This document shows, piece after piece, positions 1 to 13,100 of a stretch of DNA of 64,000 bases. A program made the translations under genes and the position numbers. This DNA is from Arbacia lixula (Eukaryota; Echinodermata; Echinoidea; Arbacioida; Arbaciidae): positions 2,185,730-2,249,729 of the forward strand of contig OZ022583.1 in NCBI GenBank assembly GCA_963669155.1, in the 5' to 3' direction. The notes beneath the pieces were generated by a model. The model was given only the letters and a program-made list of their open reading frames with translations, did no database searches and was not told where the DNA came from. The first letter of the stretch is position 1. Every line of letters begins with the position of its first letter.

Positions 1-127
1 AACTTGATACCAATTAAAAGGATTCATCGGTCTGTAATCATAAGATATGTGGGTTGCTCTTAAAACTCCATTGACTCACTACATATCTTCATGCCACTAG
101 TAATGATAAGGTGAAGGCAGGGGTTTG

Positions 128-425
128 TTGAGGAGGATATGAAGGAAGGAGACAAATCTGACTGAATGAGAAGAGGGAGGAGGGTAGAAAGGTAGAAAGA
201 GAGACTTACACACTAGGGGAGGGATTGTGAAGGAGGATATGAAGGAAGAAGATAAATCTGACTGAATGAGCAGAAGGAGGAGGGAGGAAAGGTAGAAAGA
301 GAGACTCACACACTAGGGGAGGGATTGTGAAGGAGGAGATAAAGGAAGAGAGAAATACCCAACTGAATGAGAAGGGGGAGGAAGGTAGAAAGAAAGATAA
401 AAAGAAACAAGAGTCTGATCAACTT
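128..425 (+). repeat. Three-copy minisatellite, 100-bp unit
   Basis: Units start near 128, 228 and 328, each with GAAGGAGGATATGAAGGAAG-like sequence, an AACTGAATGAGAAG-like segment, a purine-rich part and a CACTAGGGGAGGGATTGTG end. The first two are nearly identical; the third is diverged and breaks down near 420. It is intronic to TPC1. Confidence 0.8.
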
Positions 426-429
426 GAGC

Positions 430-482
430 GACTTACTGATACAGGAGGTTACCATCTTCTGTATACATCTCAAGGTAGAGTA
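430..482 (-). pseudogene. Partial duplicate of the TPC1 domain-II linker exon
   Basis: On the minus strand the segment reads R-C-IQKMVTS-C-I, against [11 protein letters not shown] in the exon at 526-676. Several differences fall in third codon positions. A GTAAGT donor-like site follows at once. It could be a remnant, or an unused alternative exon end. Confidence 0.5.
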
Positions 483-525
483 AGGGGGAGGGAGGGTGAG
501 GGTACAAACATAGCAAGCCACTTAC

Positions 526-676
526 AGACAACTGCGTCAAAGATGCGAGATGTGACCATCTTCTGGATGAGTCTAAAGGGGAGATCCAGGGGGCTTAGCA
601 GCGACTCAAACCACAGCTTCTCCTCCTGTTGGGACTTCCACGTCAGCCGACAAACCTCAAAGACGTTGTGGAATTC
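526..676 (-). CDS. TPCN1: TPC1 exon, linker to start of domain II
   Basis: The exon has CTGCAG acceptor and GTAAGTGG donor and ends in phase 1. It encodes [35 protein letters not shown] and [15 protein letters not shown]; the last part leads into S1 of domain II. The exact 3' end rests on the strong donor at 525. Exon-like sequence is repeated downstream at 430-480, and the acceptor region is repeated upstream. Confidence 0.85.
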
Positions 677-3600
677 CTGCAGGTTATAAAGGCAATGTAT
701 GTTCTTTTTTCGTAAAACCAGTACTTTTATGAAAAGTCTGTGATATGAGGGTAGTCTGAAATTATGAACTAAAATTCCTGCAACTTGAATGTAACGTTCT
801 TCCTTGTTTTTAAAACCCATAATTAAGAAAAGGATCTTTCAATGCAAAGTTTGTAAAACTAGGAAAGTGTGTAATTGTGAAATGAAACTCCTGCATGGGG
901 GTAAACGGTAATGTATTTTTTCCTTTGCTAAAACCAGTATTATTAATTATTATAATTAATTACATTAATTTTGTAATGAAATGTCTGTGACTTCAGGTAG
1001 TGTGAGAGACGGATGTATCTAGGTCATAACAACAAATCCAGTAGAACTCAAGCAAAAAGCAGGTTTAAACAATATGGCTGAATTTGCAAAGGAGTCTTAG
1101 ATTTATACCACAGTTTACGCAAATTTCATAGTGTGCGCTTGATTTTGTGCATATACCTAAAAAAGATCCAATAACGATTGCGCATTTTGCATAAGGTGCT
1201 AAATTCATGCTAGTTTCTATGGTTTATTCCACGGTTTCATCAAATTAATCTCACTAAGCTGTGGACTTAACCATAGCAACAAGCACCCTAGGCAAAACGT
1301 ACGATCACTATTGACTTTCTGTAAGCATACACATTAAAAGAAGAGTACGTATCTGATTACACGCCATGAAATTCACGTATCCTTGGTCTTAATCTACAAC
1401 TCATTTGTGAAATTGAGCCTATCAGTTTTTCCACACACTCCCTTCAAACGAAAGCACTTGATTGCAGATTAAGGACCAATAGCAAAATAATAACAAAAAT
1501 GAATATGATTTTAATTGAAAACTGTATGAATAGTAGCTGCAAGGCCCAAAATGTGCTGAAAGTTCTCACTTGCAGATCCAACTTGCCAGTGCCGCTGGAA
1601 TTGAGAGTCTTAAACGACAGCAGGACATCTCTCTTGCTCTTCCTCGGAGCGTAATGCTTCAGGACGCCCTCAAAGTGAGTAAATGTCACCTTCCCTGGAT
1701 GCTGTCAAGGATAGAAGAAACCAAATAACAAGTAAATTTTATCTGCTGTTTAATAGAAGTTGGGTGCACTCTTGGCGCAGAACTGCCACCGTAACATGTA
1801 CCAAGTTTAGGCAATGACTGGACTATCTACTTATTCATACAAGGACAGATTTTTGTCTACAGTGTTTGTACTTTAAGGGTAGCATGTAACACATAAAAGG
1901 TATAACTCAGCCTAGTGAAAAGTTGCTTTAAAAAAAATACAAGATGAGAAACAGACTGGTGGAAATAAGTTGTCAGCAACTCCCATTCATAGAATTGGCA
2001 ACTCTAACGTGAGGCTAAATTATGTCATGGCTTTTCAATAAACAAAATGCCCAGGTGATTTTAATTTCTCTACCAAAAATATTATTTTGTGAAGTATACT
2101 CAAGAGTCAAGTTAGGTCACCTTATACTAGTATGAGGTCATCCATTATATTTTATGTAGAAGATTCCAAGGGCAATTCATTGGACATGGGGAATTGTTCA
2201 CTGAACATTCAGAGCAATGTATTCTCTGTTCCTGTAAGTATCACTATTTAGTGTGAATTACATGAAGCTGATAAGAGACAAAATGGCTACTGTTCCTATA
2301 CAAACTCTAGATGCAGTACTTATTTTGTTTCTGCTTGTAATGTTCATGATACTGCTCTCCACATCCACTGAATTTGACAAGCTTGTAGTATTATAGATCT
2401 ACATATTCAATCAGTGAAAAAAATTATCTTTTGATTCTTACTCTACCACAGTCCACACTGCTTATGGGAATAGTCTGTACTACCAGTGCAAAAATGCCTT
2501 ACTGGCACATAAAAAGAGTTGTCTTTATGTGCAATATATGAATTTATTCACTAGTAATACAGACAATTCAAATACACAGAACAACATTTTGTCTGCAACA
2601 TAAAGGGTTAGCTTTTGTGAGTATGTCTGAGAAACTGTGACTTGTTCTATGAAATCTGTGTGTTGTATTATACATGCTACAGAATGCATCAATGGTGTAA
2701 GAACAGTCAAGACTCTAATCCTATTTGAATAGATAATACAGTGTGAATTAACTCGGGGGTGAGGTGGTTAATGGAATATGCTGAAAGAGGAAAAGAGCCC
2801 CGGGCTGTGAGCGGCAAGTGCCTCGCGATGACACCTTGCGATCCCCCTGCCAACATCTCCGCATCCTCCGTGAATCGTGGGATACCCACGGCAACGATGA
2901 TGAACGGGGGATTAACGCAGGATCAATCGTGCGCCTACGACCCGCCATCGTTTACTGATTGGTGGAGCGACAGGAGGTGTGACAAGTGGTAGGATCAGCA
3001 AGGGGCGCTGTGTGAAACCTACTTTCTGGAACTATTTATGTTGACGCTTACATCATTACACCTACCAGGACAATGAACTTGCTTTAAAAGCATATATGAC
3101 ACACAACAACTATAATGAAAGTGCATATTTTCAATGATTTCTATTACTACTTAATTAAGCTACATTACCTTAATTTTTTTATTTTTCATTCATGCCATTA
3201 GCTTTAACAGGACAAGTTTTCTTTCAATGGACTATACTGGGAAGACAAAACGCCTTCAAAGGCAAGATCGTGAGCAATCTTCTTGCCAATGGTCTTAAAT
3301 TCATGTATTATCCATTTTAGAAAATTTCATCTGATATTCTTTGATAATGATAACCAGGTCAACAACTTTCCATCTAAGCACATATTACACGCAATTAATA
3401 TGAACAAATTGTACATGTTCTTCTAATTGTAATGCCATAAAACACCCATGCTTTTGTAGTGAATGAACAAATACTTGATTAATCAAAATATCTATTTCTA
3501 ATAGCTTTGCAGTATCAAAACATCCATTCTCTCATTCTTATCAAACACTTATTACATGATCCTTGCCTTATCATACCAAATTGATCACAATTTGAATTAT

Positions 3601-6600
3601 TAAGTTGCCATTCAAATCAAGTCACTAACTTAATTTCTACTGAATATTAAGTCTCTGCAAACACAATTCACTTGTCACACTTCACTACTTCTAAATCAAA
3701 ATGACAATGGCTCCCATACTCTATTATAATGATCCAGAAATAAGAGCACATGTGTACATGTGAATGTAACCTTACACGTGAAGGGAACTTCCTACATTGA
3801 GCAGTTACAAGAATCATGCTCACATACAATGTTACGGTTACGGAATGGAATGCCCATCAAGACAAAGCATAAAGACCGAGCCGCTCAAAATGCGCTGAAT
3901 CAGCGCTCTTCCACATCACGTAATCAGTTTTTGAGAGAGACGTGAGCCATCACTCCTTTGCCCGATCCATCAGCTTCAAGGAGGGGGTAAGACGCGGAGC
4001 TAAACTTAGGAAATGAGATGGAGGTAACCAGAGAAGGGACTGCCTTAATACAATTAGGTCTGATGATGTACAGAGGAAAACAAGTGCGCCACCGGAGCCA
4101 CGCTGCCGAGAGACTTTCACCCGCTTAAAAGATAATCAGTGCATACTTTCCATGCAACCGTGCCTTTTTAGGGAGCATCTCATCATTTCTTTTTATTAAC
4201 CCTTTCTGTGACAGACAAAATGTGGCTCTAACTGATTTTTGTGTAATACTGGTAAATAACTTTGCATGCAACACATAGAGAGGTAAGGGGAAGGGATTGT
4301 AGAGGTGAAGATGATAGGACCAGTTGTTATGACACAACTGTTCTGCCATCATGGATTCTGGTCTTACTTAATTACTATGCAGCATTATTTTGAGTAGCTA
4401 CCTTCCCATAATCGTGAAATCAAATCACAACACTTCTGCCATGATTATAGGTACCATAACTTCAACGAAAACAATCCCTTACTTACTTAATTTAGTAAAT
4501 CAATCGCTTTTAAACTCTCTTATGACCAAATAATGGTAGTCCCATGTTCATCTCAAACAGATGAGTGCCTATGACACTGAGCAGGTTAAAGGAAACCAAG
4601 ATCTCAATGACAAGTGGATTTGTATTCAAGCAGAAGCACATTGGTGAGAGTATTAGAAGAATCACACACTCCAGCTCAAAGGAATTGGCATAGGGAAAGG
4701 GAAAGGGAAGAAAGGGAAGCAGCCGCAGTTTTAAACCACGGTATATTTTGTCCAGTTCAGCATGAAACATGATCCTTTAGTCTAAAATGCATCATGTTTC
4801 ATGCTGAACTGGACAAAATATACCTCGGTTCAAAACTGCGGCTCTTTCCCTTTCTTCCCCTTCCCTTTCCCTAATCCAATTCCTTTGAGCTGTAGTGTAT
4901 ATAAAGAATTGCCATTGATCTCAAATTGACTTTTGATTGATATCAATCATAACACACACATTGTAAATAAAAAATTAGAGATAGGAGATTAGACTTGCAA
5001 TCAATTTAGATTAATCATAACTTTTTATAAGATGAGACCCTGGCCATGACTACATTCATAACCAGAGCTGTTTTTAATGGGAGTATGTTGTAAAGATAAA
5101 GGAGAGTTACCCTTCTGCTGCAAAGCAGTCGGAAGGCTTTGCTGGTTGCAATTCGTTTATGGAGCAGGAGCTTCTTAAACTTCTTCTTCTCGATGCCAGT
5201 GAAGGTGTCGTAAACAACCGCCAAAAGCTGAAAGAAAATTGGAGAATATACTTTTAATAATTTTTTCCCATTTCCCAGTGCAGAGAATGAATCTATAGGA
5301 ATGTCACAATTACAGCCCTGGGGGGTGTTTCACCAAGCTGTTTGTAAGTTATGAATGACTTTACGAACGACTGGTGATCCCTTCTTGTGCTAAATCACAT
5401 TCTCAATGAACAAAGTGTGGTATCGCATTTAGCACAAGAAGGGCTCACCAGTCGTTCGTAAAGTCGTTTGTAACTTACGAACAGCTTGGAGAAACACCCC
5501 CCTGGTTGCTGGATACAAAAACATATCATGCACACACCTATGCACCATCTTCACTCCCTGTGGAGAATCGGCGCCGGGTCAACATCACTCATGTGATCGT
5601 CCACTTCCTATCACAACAAGGTCCACGCAGAGATATCCACTTTGGGCACACCATTTGACACAATAACTTTTTCATCCAACCCTTAATTTTGCTATTTCTA
5701 TTTTGTGTTTTTCAAGGAGTGAAGATTACACAAAAATTACACAGAAGAATTACACAGAAATGAAACCAATATTTTGAAAAGTGGGAAAACTGTCCAGGTT
5801 ACAGTTAAAGATGAAGAAGCAGAAGAAACAGGAACAGAATACTCATATGCTTTTCACACTGGCAAAAATGTCCTTAGCCCCGTGCTATAGGTGGGGCTAA
5901 GGGGGGTTTCAAGTGGGAACAGCGTGGATTTCCTTAGTCTGGTTTAAGAAATAGTACGGGCTAAGAAATGTCAGTGTGAAAAGGGTATTATAAAGAAGAA
6001 TAAGACTAAGGATAAAAATAAGACCAATGTACAGCGTAATAAAAATAATATCAGTAATAGCAATAAGATAAGAATAAGAAGACTAAGAAACGCAAACCAC
6101 AAAGAAGTGTCGCCTTACAAAACCCTCACCACCACACATGATGTATATATTATGAGTCACACTTTAACCTGAGAAAGATGACACATGAGTCACAGGAATC
6201 TGACCTACTGGGAGGGGGGCTGTTTCCTTACCCCATCTGCCTACCAGCAGGCTCCAGCTGACCCCCTTTCACACACACACACTGGTTCTGTTAGTCCTCC
6301 CCCTCCCCTCCCTTCCCCATGTCAAACCCCTCCTAGCTCCTCCTCCAACAGTCTCTCTGGCCTACCACAGAGAGAGATGGGAGAGTTGGAGCAGACTTTT
6401 AGAATGAGACTGCAGAACCACCAACTTCCACAACTCCTTCTTTGCCAACCCAGTGTTATCTGCCTGTGGAACCAGCTCCCGACTTCCAGTTCCCTCTCTT
6501 TAACTACTCATACGCCACTGAAACATTTATACACAAGTATAATGCTCAAGACCCATAGAGCAGTAGATTTTCTGGTACTCAAAGGGTTAAGGGTTCAAAA

Positions 6601-7013
6601 TACACCTGCTACGACCTGCTATGGCAGCACTAGAGGGAGGAGTTGTTTTTACTCGCACATGGAATATTTTTTTAGGAGCACATTTTTGTTTTGGGCCTAT
6701 GCAGCATGACACATTAGTACACAATACTGGACAAAATTATGACAATACTCTACTCAGAGGACTGTACTTTCACTGGAAGAAGAAGAGATTAATGTAACCT
6801 GAACTATCAGTATCTACACAAAATTAACAACAGTAAATTTGTTCTGAGAGACTTTGCAAATATGTTTGCTCCTCCAATTCTCTCTGTGGCCCATCACAGA
6901 GAGATAGGAAACGTGGTGCAGACTTTTAGAGTAAGGTGAATTTGGGATGAGAGATAGAGGAGGGGAGAAGACAAAGGGGAAGAGAAGGAGAGAGAAGGTT
7001 AAAGGATAGGGAG

Positions 7014-7102
<89 letters not shown>

Positions 7103-10100
7103 GGGGGAGAGGGGAACAAAGGCAGACAGTGATATAGAGACAGATATATTCAAGAGTGTCGGTGGAATTAGGGAGGGTATTTTTCTTTTTCATTCTTGAA
7201 GAAATGATATAAAGAGTTGATAAATGCACAAACATTTTAGGTGATATATTTCCAATAAAAAAGTATTAAATCTAAACAAATGTTGATAACCCATCTATGA
7301 TTATTCAAATTATACAAATAAATCAATAAATCAATTTTTCTAGGTTGTATCTGGGAAAACATGCCAAGCATTTATAATCAAAATTGATACATTCTAACGA
7401 ATGCATGTCTACTTATTATTTAGTCATCAATCAGTTTTCATTGTGATTGCATGAAACAAGTACACCACCCAATATCACCAAGAAGTATTCCACTGTCAAA
7501 TCAATCAATTAATGTCACAATCATGACCACACAGGTAATGAAATAGCTACATGTATACTCAACAAAAGTTCACCCATCAAAATATATAAATGCAAGGGTA
7601 ATAAACTCTAAAAAGACAGCAACAATGATTGACAATAAACCGATGCGATGCATTTTAGGAGCATCCTAAGCCAAAATAAAACCGAATGCGTACTTCCCAC
7701 TGGAGGGGAAACTCCGGTTTCTCGGCACATATGGGGGAAATCTGGTACCCATGTCGTACATTTCCTGTTACAATAACGTCCATAAAACAATCATTCCTAA
7801 TTGGGATAGACAATCCCCTTGACAACCCCTTGAGGAAAGGAACCTTTCACCCCCCTCTCCACTCCTCCCCCTCCCCCCTCTACCCACCCACCTATATTTA
7901 TTGCCAAGAAAACCCTGGCAGGAGTCTAGCTTGAGGGAGGTCTATGTCACACATGTCACACATCTTGCTCATGGATTGTCTCGATCCACTCTTTAGGGTG
8001 CCAATGCCCCTTTCCCTGATCACATGATTTGTCGCACTACCAATGATATTGACTAGTATGAGGGCTAATTTAAGACCCAAGTGTTAAATTCAGAACAGTT
8101 ATGATACAGCCTAAGCGGAGGATATACAAACTACTTAAGCATAAATTATTGGCAGTAGTATCCAAAAAAAATAACATGTTAACATGGACTGGATCTGAAC
8201 TCTGTAAAAAACATTGATTTAAAATACTTTGAAAAAGTTGAAATGACAAGCAAACTTAAGAAATTTTGATTTACGAATCTTCTTTGCACCTGTACATGCT
8301 TTTAATTAGTACATTTAATGATAAATTCCTGTAACCTCTCTTTTTGTCAGCTGTTTACATGTAGCTATAGCCAGGGTAAAATCTATTCTCATTTGCTTGG
8401 ATATCAATCACATATCCTTCATTTAACGTTTCCTTGAGTGATAGATCATTTTTATTTCAGCTATCCATTGAAGAACCCCCACGTCAGAAAGAAAGGGTGC
8501 TGAGAAGAAGACTACATGACCCAGGCTATGGTTGAACACATCTGTGTCCTAAAGGATATAACTAATTTGTCATCGCTCATTGTCACTGGGTGTTATTGCC
8601 CAAGAATAACCCGGAGGGGCCAATGCTGAAATCATTTTCTGGCACCAGATTGTACCAATTTGCTCAAGACTTGTTAGAATTACTCGAAGACAAGTGAAAC
8701 TAGATAGGATGGGACGTGTGACTGGCAGAAACCTTGGCATGTCCCCATTTTCGATGTCTTCTGCCCTTCAGATGCATGTTTTGTCATCTTTTTGTGTTTC
8801 GTATCTTTTCTGCGCGTCATATGCATTTCATGCTCTCTTTCTCCTTTCCTCCTCCTCTTCTCTTCTCTTCTTGATCATCCCTCTTACTCGTTCTTTTTAT
8901 TCTTTCACACTATCCTACTCTTCCTCCTTCTGCTGTTATAATCCTTGTCCCCTTGTTCCCTTTCTTCCTTATCTCTCTAAGTCCTCTTTTTATTGTCTTT
9001 CTCACTTCCCCTTTTCCTTTCTTCTTCTCTTCTCTTCCGCTTCCTACTCTCATTTTCCCATTTTAATTCCTTCTCCTTTTCTCTTGCCTCTTTTTTTTTA
9101 TTTATCATTCACTTCCTTCTTTTATTTTCCTTTTGATATTCTCACCCCCTGTATTCCCCCTCTCCTTCTCAAAATCTCCTCTCTTTCTATTACCCCTTCT
9201 CCTCCTACTTCAACTTTCCTTTTTATTCTTCTTCTCCTTATATTTCTTCTCCTTTTCTTCTCTTTGTTTTAAAATATCCCTTCATCATGTAAAAGTGTAA
9301 TTATACTCATTGAAAGTCACTTTCAGTTCCTTTAGTAAAGGAAGCTATTAAACTTTTTTCATTTTTTATTTTAGCATGCAAAGGGTTACACCAACTTTAG
9401 TCATAAAAGCAAGCAGCAGATTCACCAGAAATATTATGTTTGCAGAACAGATGAATTATTTACCAGTTCATTCAGTTTACATTATAAAAGTTGAATATCA
9501 TATTTTCTATATTTCCTTTGAATTGAACATAACAAAGATTCCTTCTCATTAGTTTCTAAATTATGTATTATTCACCCAAAGAGAACATAACCAAACACAT
9601 TTAAATGCATTATTTTCTGTAACCAAGAGCTTTATGTCTGCTATCATACATTAGGCCTATCTATGAAATACAGAACTATTTTTCAAAATATAATTTCAGA
9701 TCGTATGTCAATGTTAATTTGTCTATTTATAAGTTTTTATTCAATATATAGGGTGTGTTATCACACATTGGTGCTTTTTCATGAGAAAAGCCAGCACACA
9801 AATATGCGGGCTCAGTGAAGAATGAGTTAACAAATAAACCAAGATTGAAATGAATTAAATTGAAAGCTGTTTGTAAGAGGCCTTACCAGATTGATCAGGA
9901 AATAGAGCTCTAGAATGAGGAATACAATGAAGAAGATGGCCGACCAAGGACTGTGGTTATATGCAGGCATCATCACATCTGGGAAGCTGCAAAAAAACGC
10001 ACAAAGTTCATGCAGTGATTAATAAACAACAACATATATTTGGTAAATTGCAAGAAACAAGTCCTCTAGTTTCTGTATGCAATGTGTTTGTACATATATT

Positions 10101-13100
10101 TTGATTATCTTCTTTTCATTTCATTCAAATTTGAAGAAAATTTAATGAAAAATGTTTCCAAACATTTTCATTTAACTCTGAACTTCAGCCAAATCTCGTC
10201 AGAAGCAGCAATTGCAGCAGCCTTTAAATACAGGGCAGCTCTTTTGCAGATTAAAACAATTAAATTTTGTAAAAAAAAACATGGGAAATGGAAGAAAACA
10301 CTGTTGAACTTCCCTCCCGATAACAGACCTGGAAGCTGACTTTAAACTGAATCATAGTGATTTCTTGTAGCTTAGAGACCGGAAACCGTTGTCTACACCA
10401 CTGTGCATGCATTGACTGCAAACAATGCTCGCTGCCCGACGTATCACGCGCTGACAGGGTCAAAATTATTATTATAAAAACTTTTTCCTGAAAAGGTCAG
10501 TAGAGCTCTGTTCTGTGAGATTCCATACATGTTAAGGTATATTGCTGATTCCTGCCGAGTTTCATGACTTTTGCAAATGGAATACCCCATCTTTAAGTGT
10601 TATGGAAATATGTTATTGATGATGGTAATCTTTAAAATGGAGCAGGACCCTGAGTCATAGATTTACGAATCACTGTGACTCAACTTTGCTTGTAACTACC
10701 ATGACAACGCTCAGAACTCATTGATGGTTGGCAGATCATTCTGTGAGAGTACAATGCTTTTAAATGAGATAATTATGACTTACTTTGCCGTGGTCATCAA
10801 GACGAAGAGATTCACAAAGCTGTCTTGAAGCGTCTGAAAGTAGATGTCGTCCTCCACTTTCACAAATACATAGAAGGCTGCCATGTGACCAAAGAGACAC
10901 AAAGCTAATGTTAGTCTTTGGCGAAGTCTAGATATGTTCTTATTACAAGTAAGTACACTTGAGAGTTTAGTGGGGCAGACCAGCACAAAACAAATCGTCT
11001 TGATTTTTATATGTATACAGCATAAGCTCTGAACCAATACTGTACATAGCATAAAATGTTTGTCGGTTACTAGCATCATGGAAGGCCAAAATACATGGGG
11101 GGTGTTTCACCAAGCTGTTTGTAAGTTACGAACGACTTTACGAACGACTGGTGATCCCGTCTTGTGCTAAATGCGATACCACACTTTGTTTATTGAGAAT
11201 CTAATTCAGCACAAGAAGGGATCACCAGTCGTTCGTAAAGACGTTCGTAACTTACGAACAGCTTGGTGAAACACCCCCATGGAATACTACTCAAGTCATT
11301 AAAGACGAATATGGTATCATGCTTTTTTTTTTTTTTGCCACACCAATAACAGGTACAAACACTCTAATATTTGCAGCCCTCTGACCTGGGTGGGGCACCC
11401 CCATTTAGCACATCTATTACTGATCACACACATAGTATCAAATACGATAATACTAATGGGATAATATATAGCACATCTATTCATTAAATCTAATGTCCAA
11501 GACAGAAAAATAACCAGTTATTGTTAAAAACTGACCATTATATCTTTGGTAGATGGCAAGTTACCAAAAATAAATAGCAACTCCTTTGCATTAGCACTAA
11601 TGTTCTATAGCGACTTGACTTCAAGCAATATTAGCATGAGATGAATAAAGTAAGGTCTCACAGTGTATGATGTGTTATTTTAACCAGGGGTGGTGTTCTG
11701 AAAGTTGTCTTTTGTTGAATCTTTTGTTGCATCTCTCTGAGATGATACAGCTCTAGTATTGTTTGAAGATGGTATTCTGAAAATTACCTATTTCTCTATG
11801 GACTGCCTCTCTTTTACCTTTAAAACACCCCTTTGTTGACACACAACCAATCAGAATTGATGTTATGGGGCCTGTTATTTGCTGTTATTTTCTTCTCTTG
11901 TTCACTTACCTAGTATTGAGAAGATGAGCATGAAGTAGGCAATGAGGATCAACATCTCAATGATCGGGGGTAAGGACTGGATGATCTGTCTCAAAACTCT
12001 GAAGGAAAAAGGAATACAATACACCTTACGTTAAGACAAAAACCATATTCAGATTGAGCTTTTTTAATCATTTGAAAAACAAAATATCAAAAGGCCATCG
12101 CAGACAACACAATTTTGCCACAATTCTGCGAATCGTAAGTGCTTATGACTGGAAATTTGACGTCACCTTCTTGCACTAATTCCATGATCCATGATTCAGC
12201 TGGTGGCAAAATTGTACAACTGATTGGATCTTGCCATCTGTGTTGGCTTTTACAGACCTAAAGGTATGGTAACTGTGCACTTATAAGTGAAGTGTCGTGT
12301 AATAATCTGTGATCTGACATACATACAACTGAATGAGTAATTGTATTCTTATATTGGTCACACATTTGGAACTCAACTATGATTCAATGCTCTGAGCTTT
12401 CAAAGAGCATAAGCCATCATTTGTACTTTTTCTTCTGCTCTGATAAGCGTCTTGCAATATCTAGGAACTAAGGTGCCTAACAGCTGCGTGGTACTAGTAA
12501 ATAGACGGATGGAGCCTTTATGAGAACAATGCTGAGGTGTCCCACAGCTATTAGGAAGAGAAAGGCAGGGATTAATCTGATACCTTCTGACCCCTCCACA
12601 GTAGTGGCAGTCGATGAGGAAGATCGGCCGGAGAGCTCTGGTCACTCTGAAGTGGGACCGCTGCCTGACTATCACTACCAGCGCTTCACTGTACATCACC
12701 AGCAGAACAATGGCCTGCACACAAGAACAAACATGTGATGTTCATAATACATGTTAAAAATGAAACACCTCCAATGCAACATAAATCGCCTAGGGCAGTA
12801 TTCTAAACAGAAAGAAAGACCTTAACTGTTTGGGGAAAGTTGGTTGGTATTCTGAAAACTAATTTAAGAAAAAAATACAACATTATGCCAATCAAAGTCA
12901 TGAGTTGTAGTGTATTTAAGTTGAAACTTATGTCAAAACTTAAGCTTGTTTTCTGAATACTGCCCCCTACAAGAACAAAAGCTATTATGATTTCCAAAAT
13001 TTACAAAAAAAATTCCAATCTTTTTTCTTTCATTTTTTTGCAGAATATCAATGATTGAATGGCACATCATGATCACTTTACTTGTTTAAAAAAAATTGGA

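Noticed and set aside
8694..9272. 192-codon Ser/Phe/Leu frame, membrane-protein-like
   Set aside because: Pyrimidine-rich low complexity inside a TPC1 intron, on the opposite strand.
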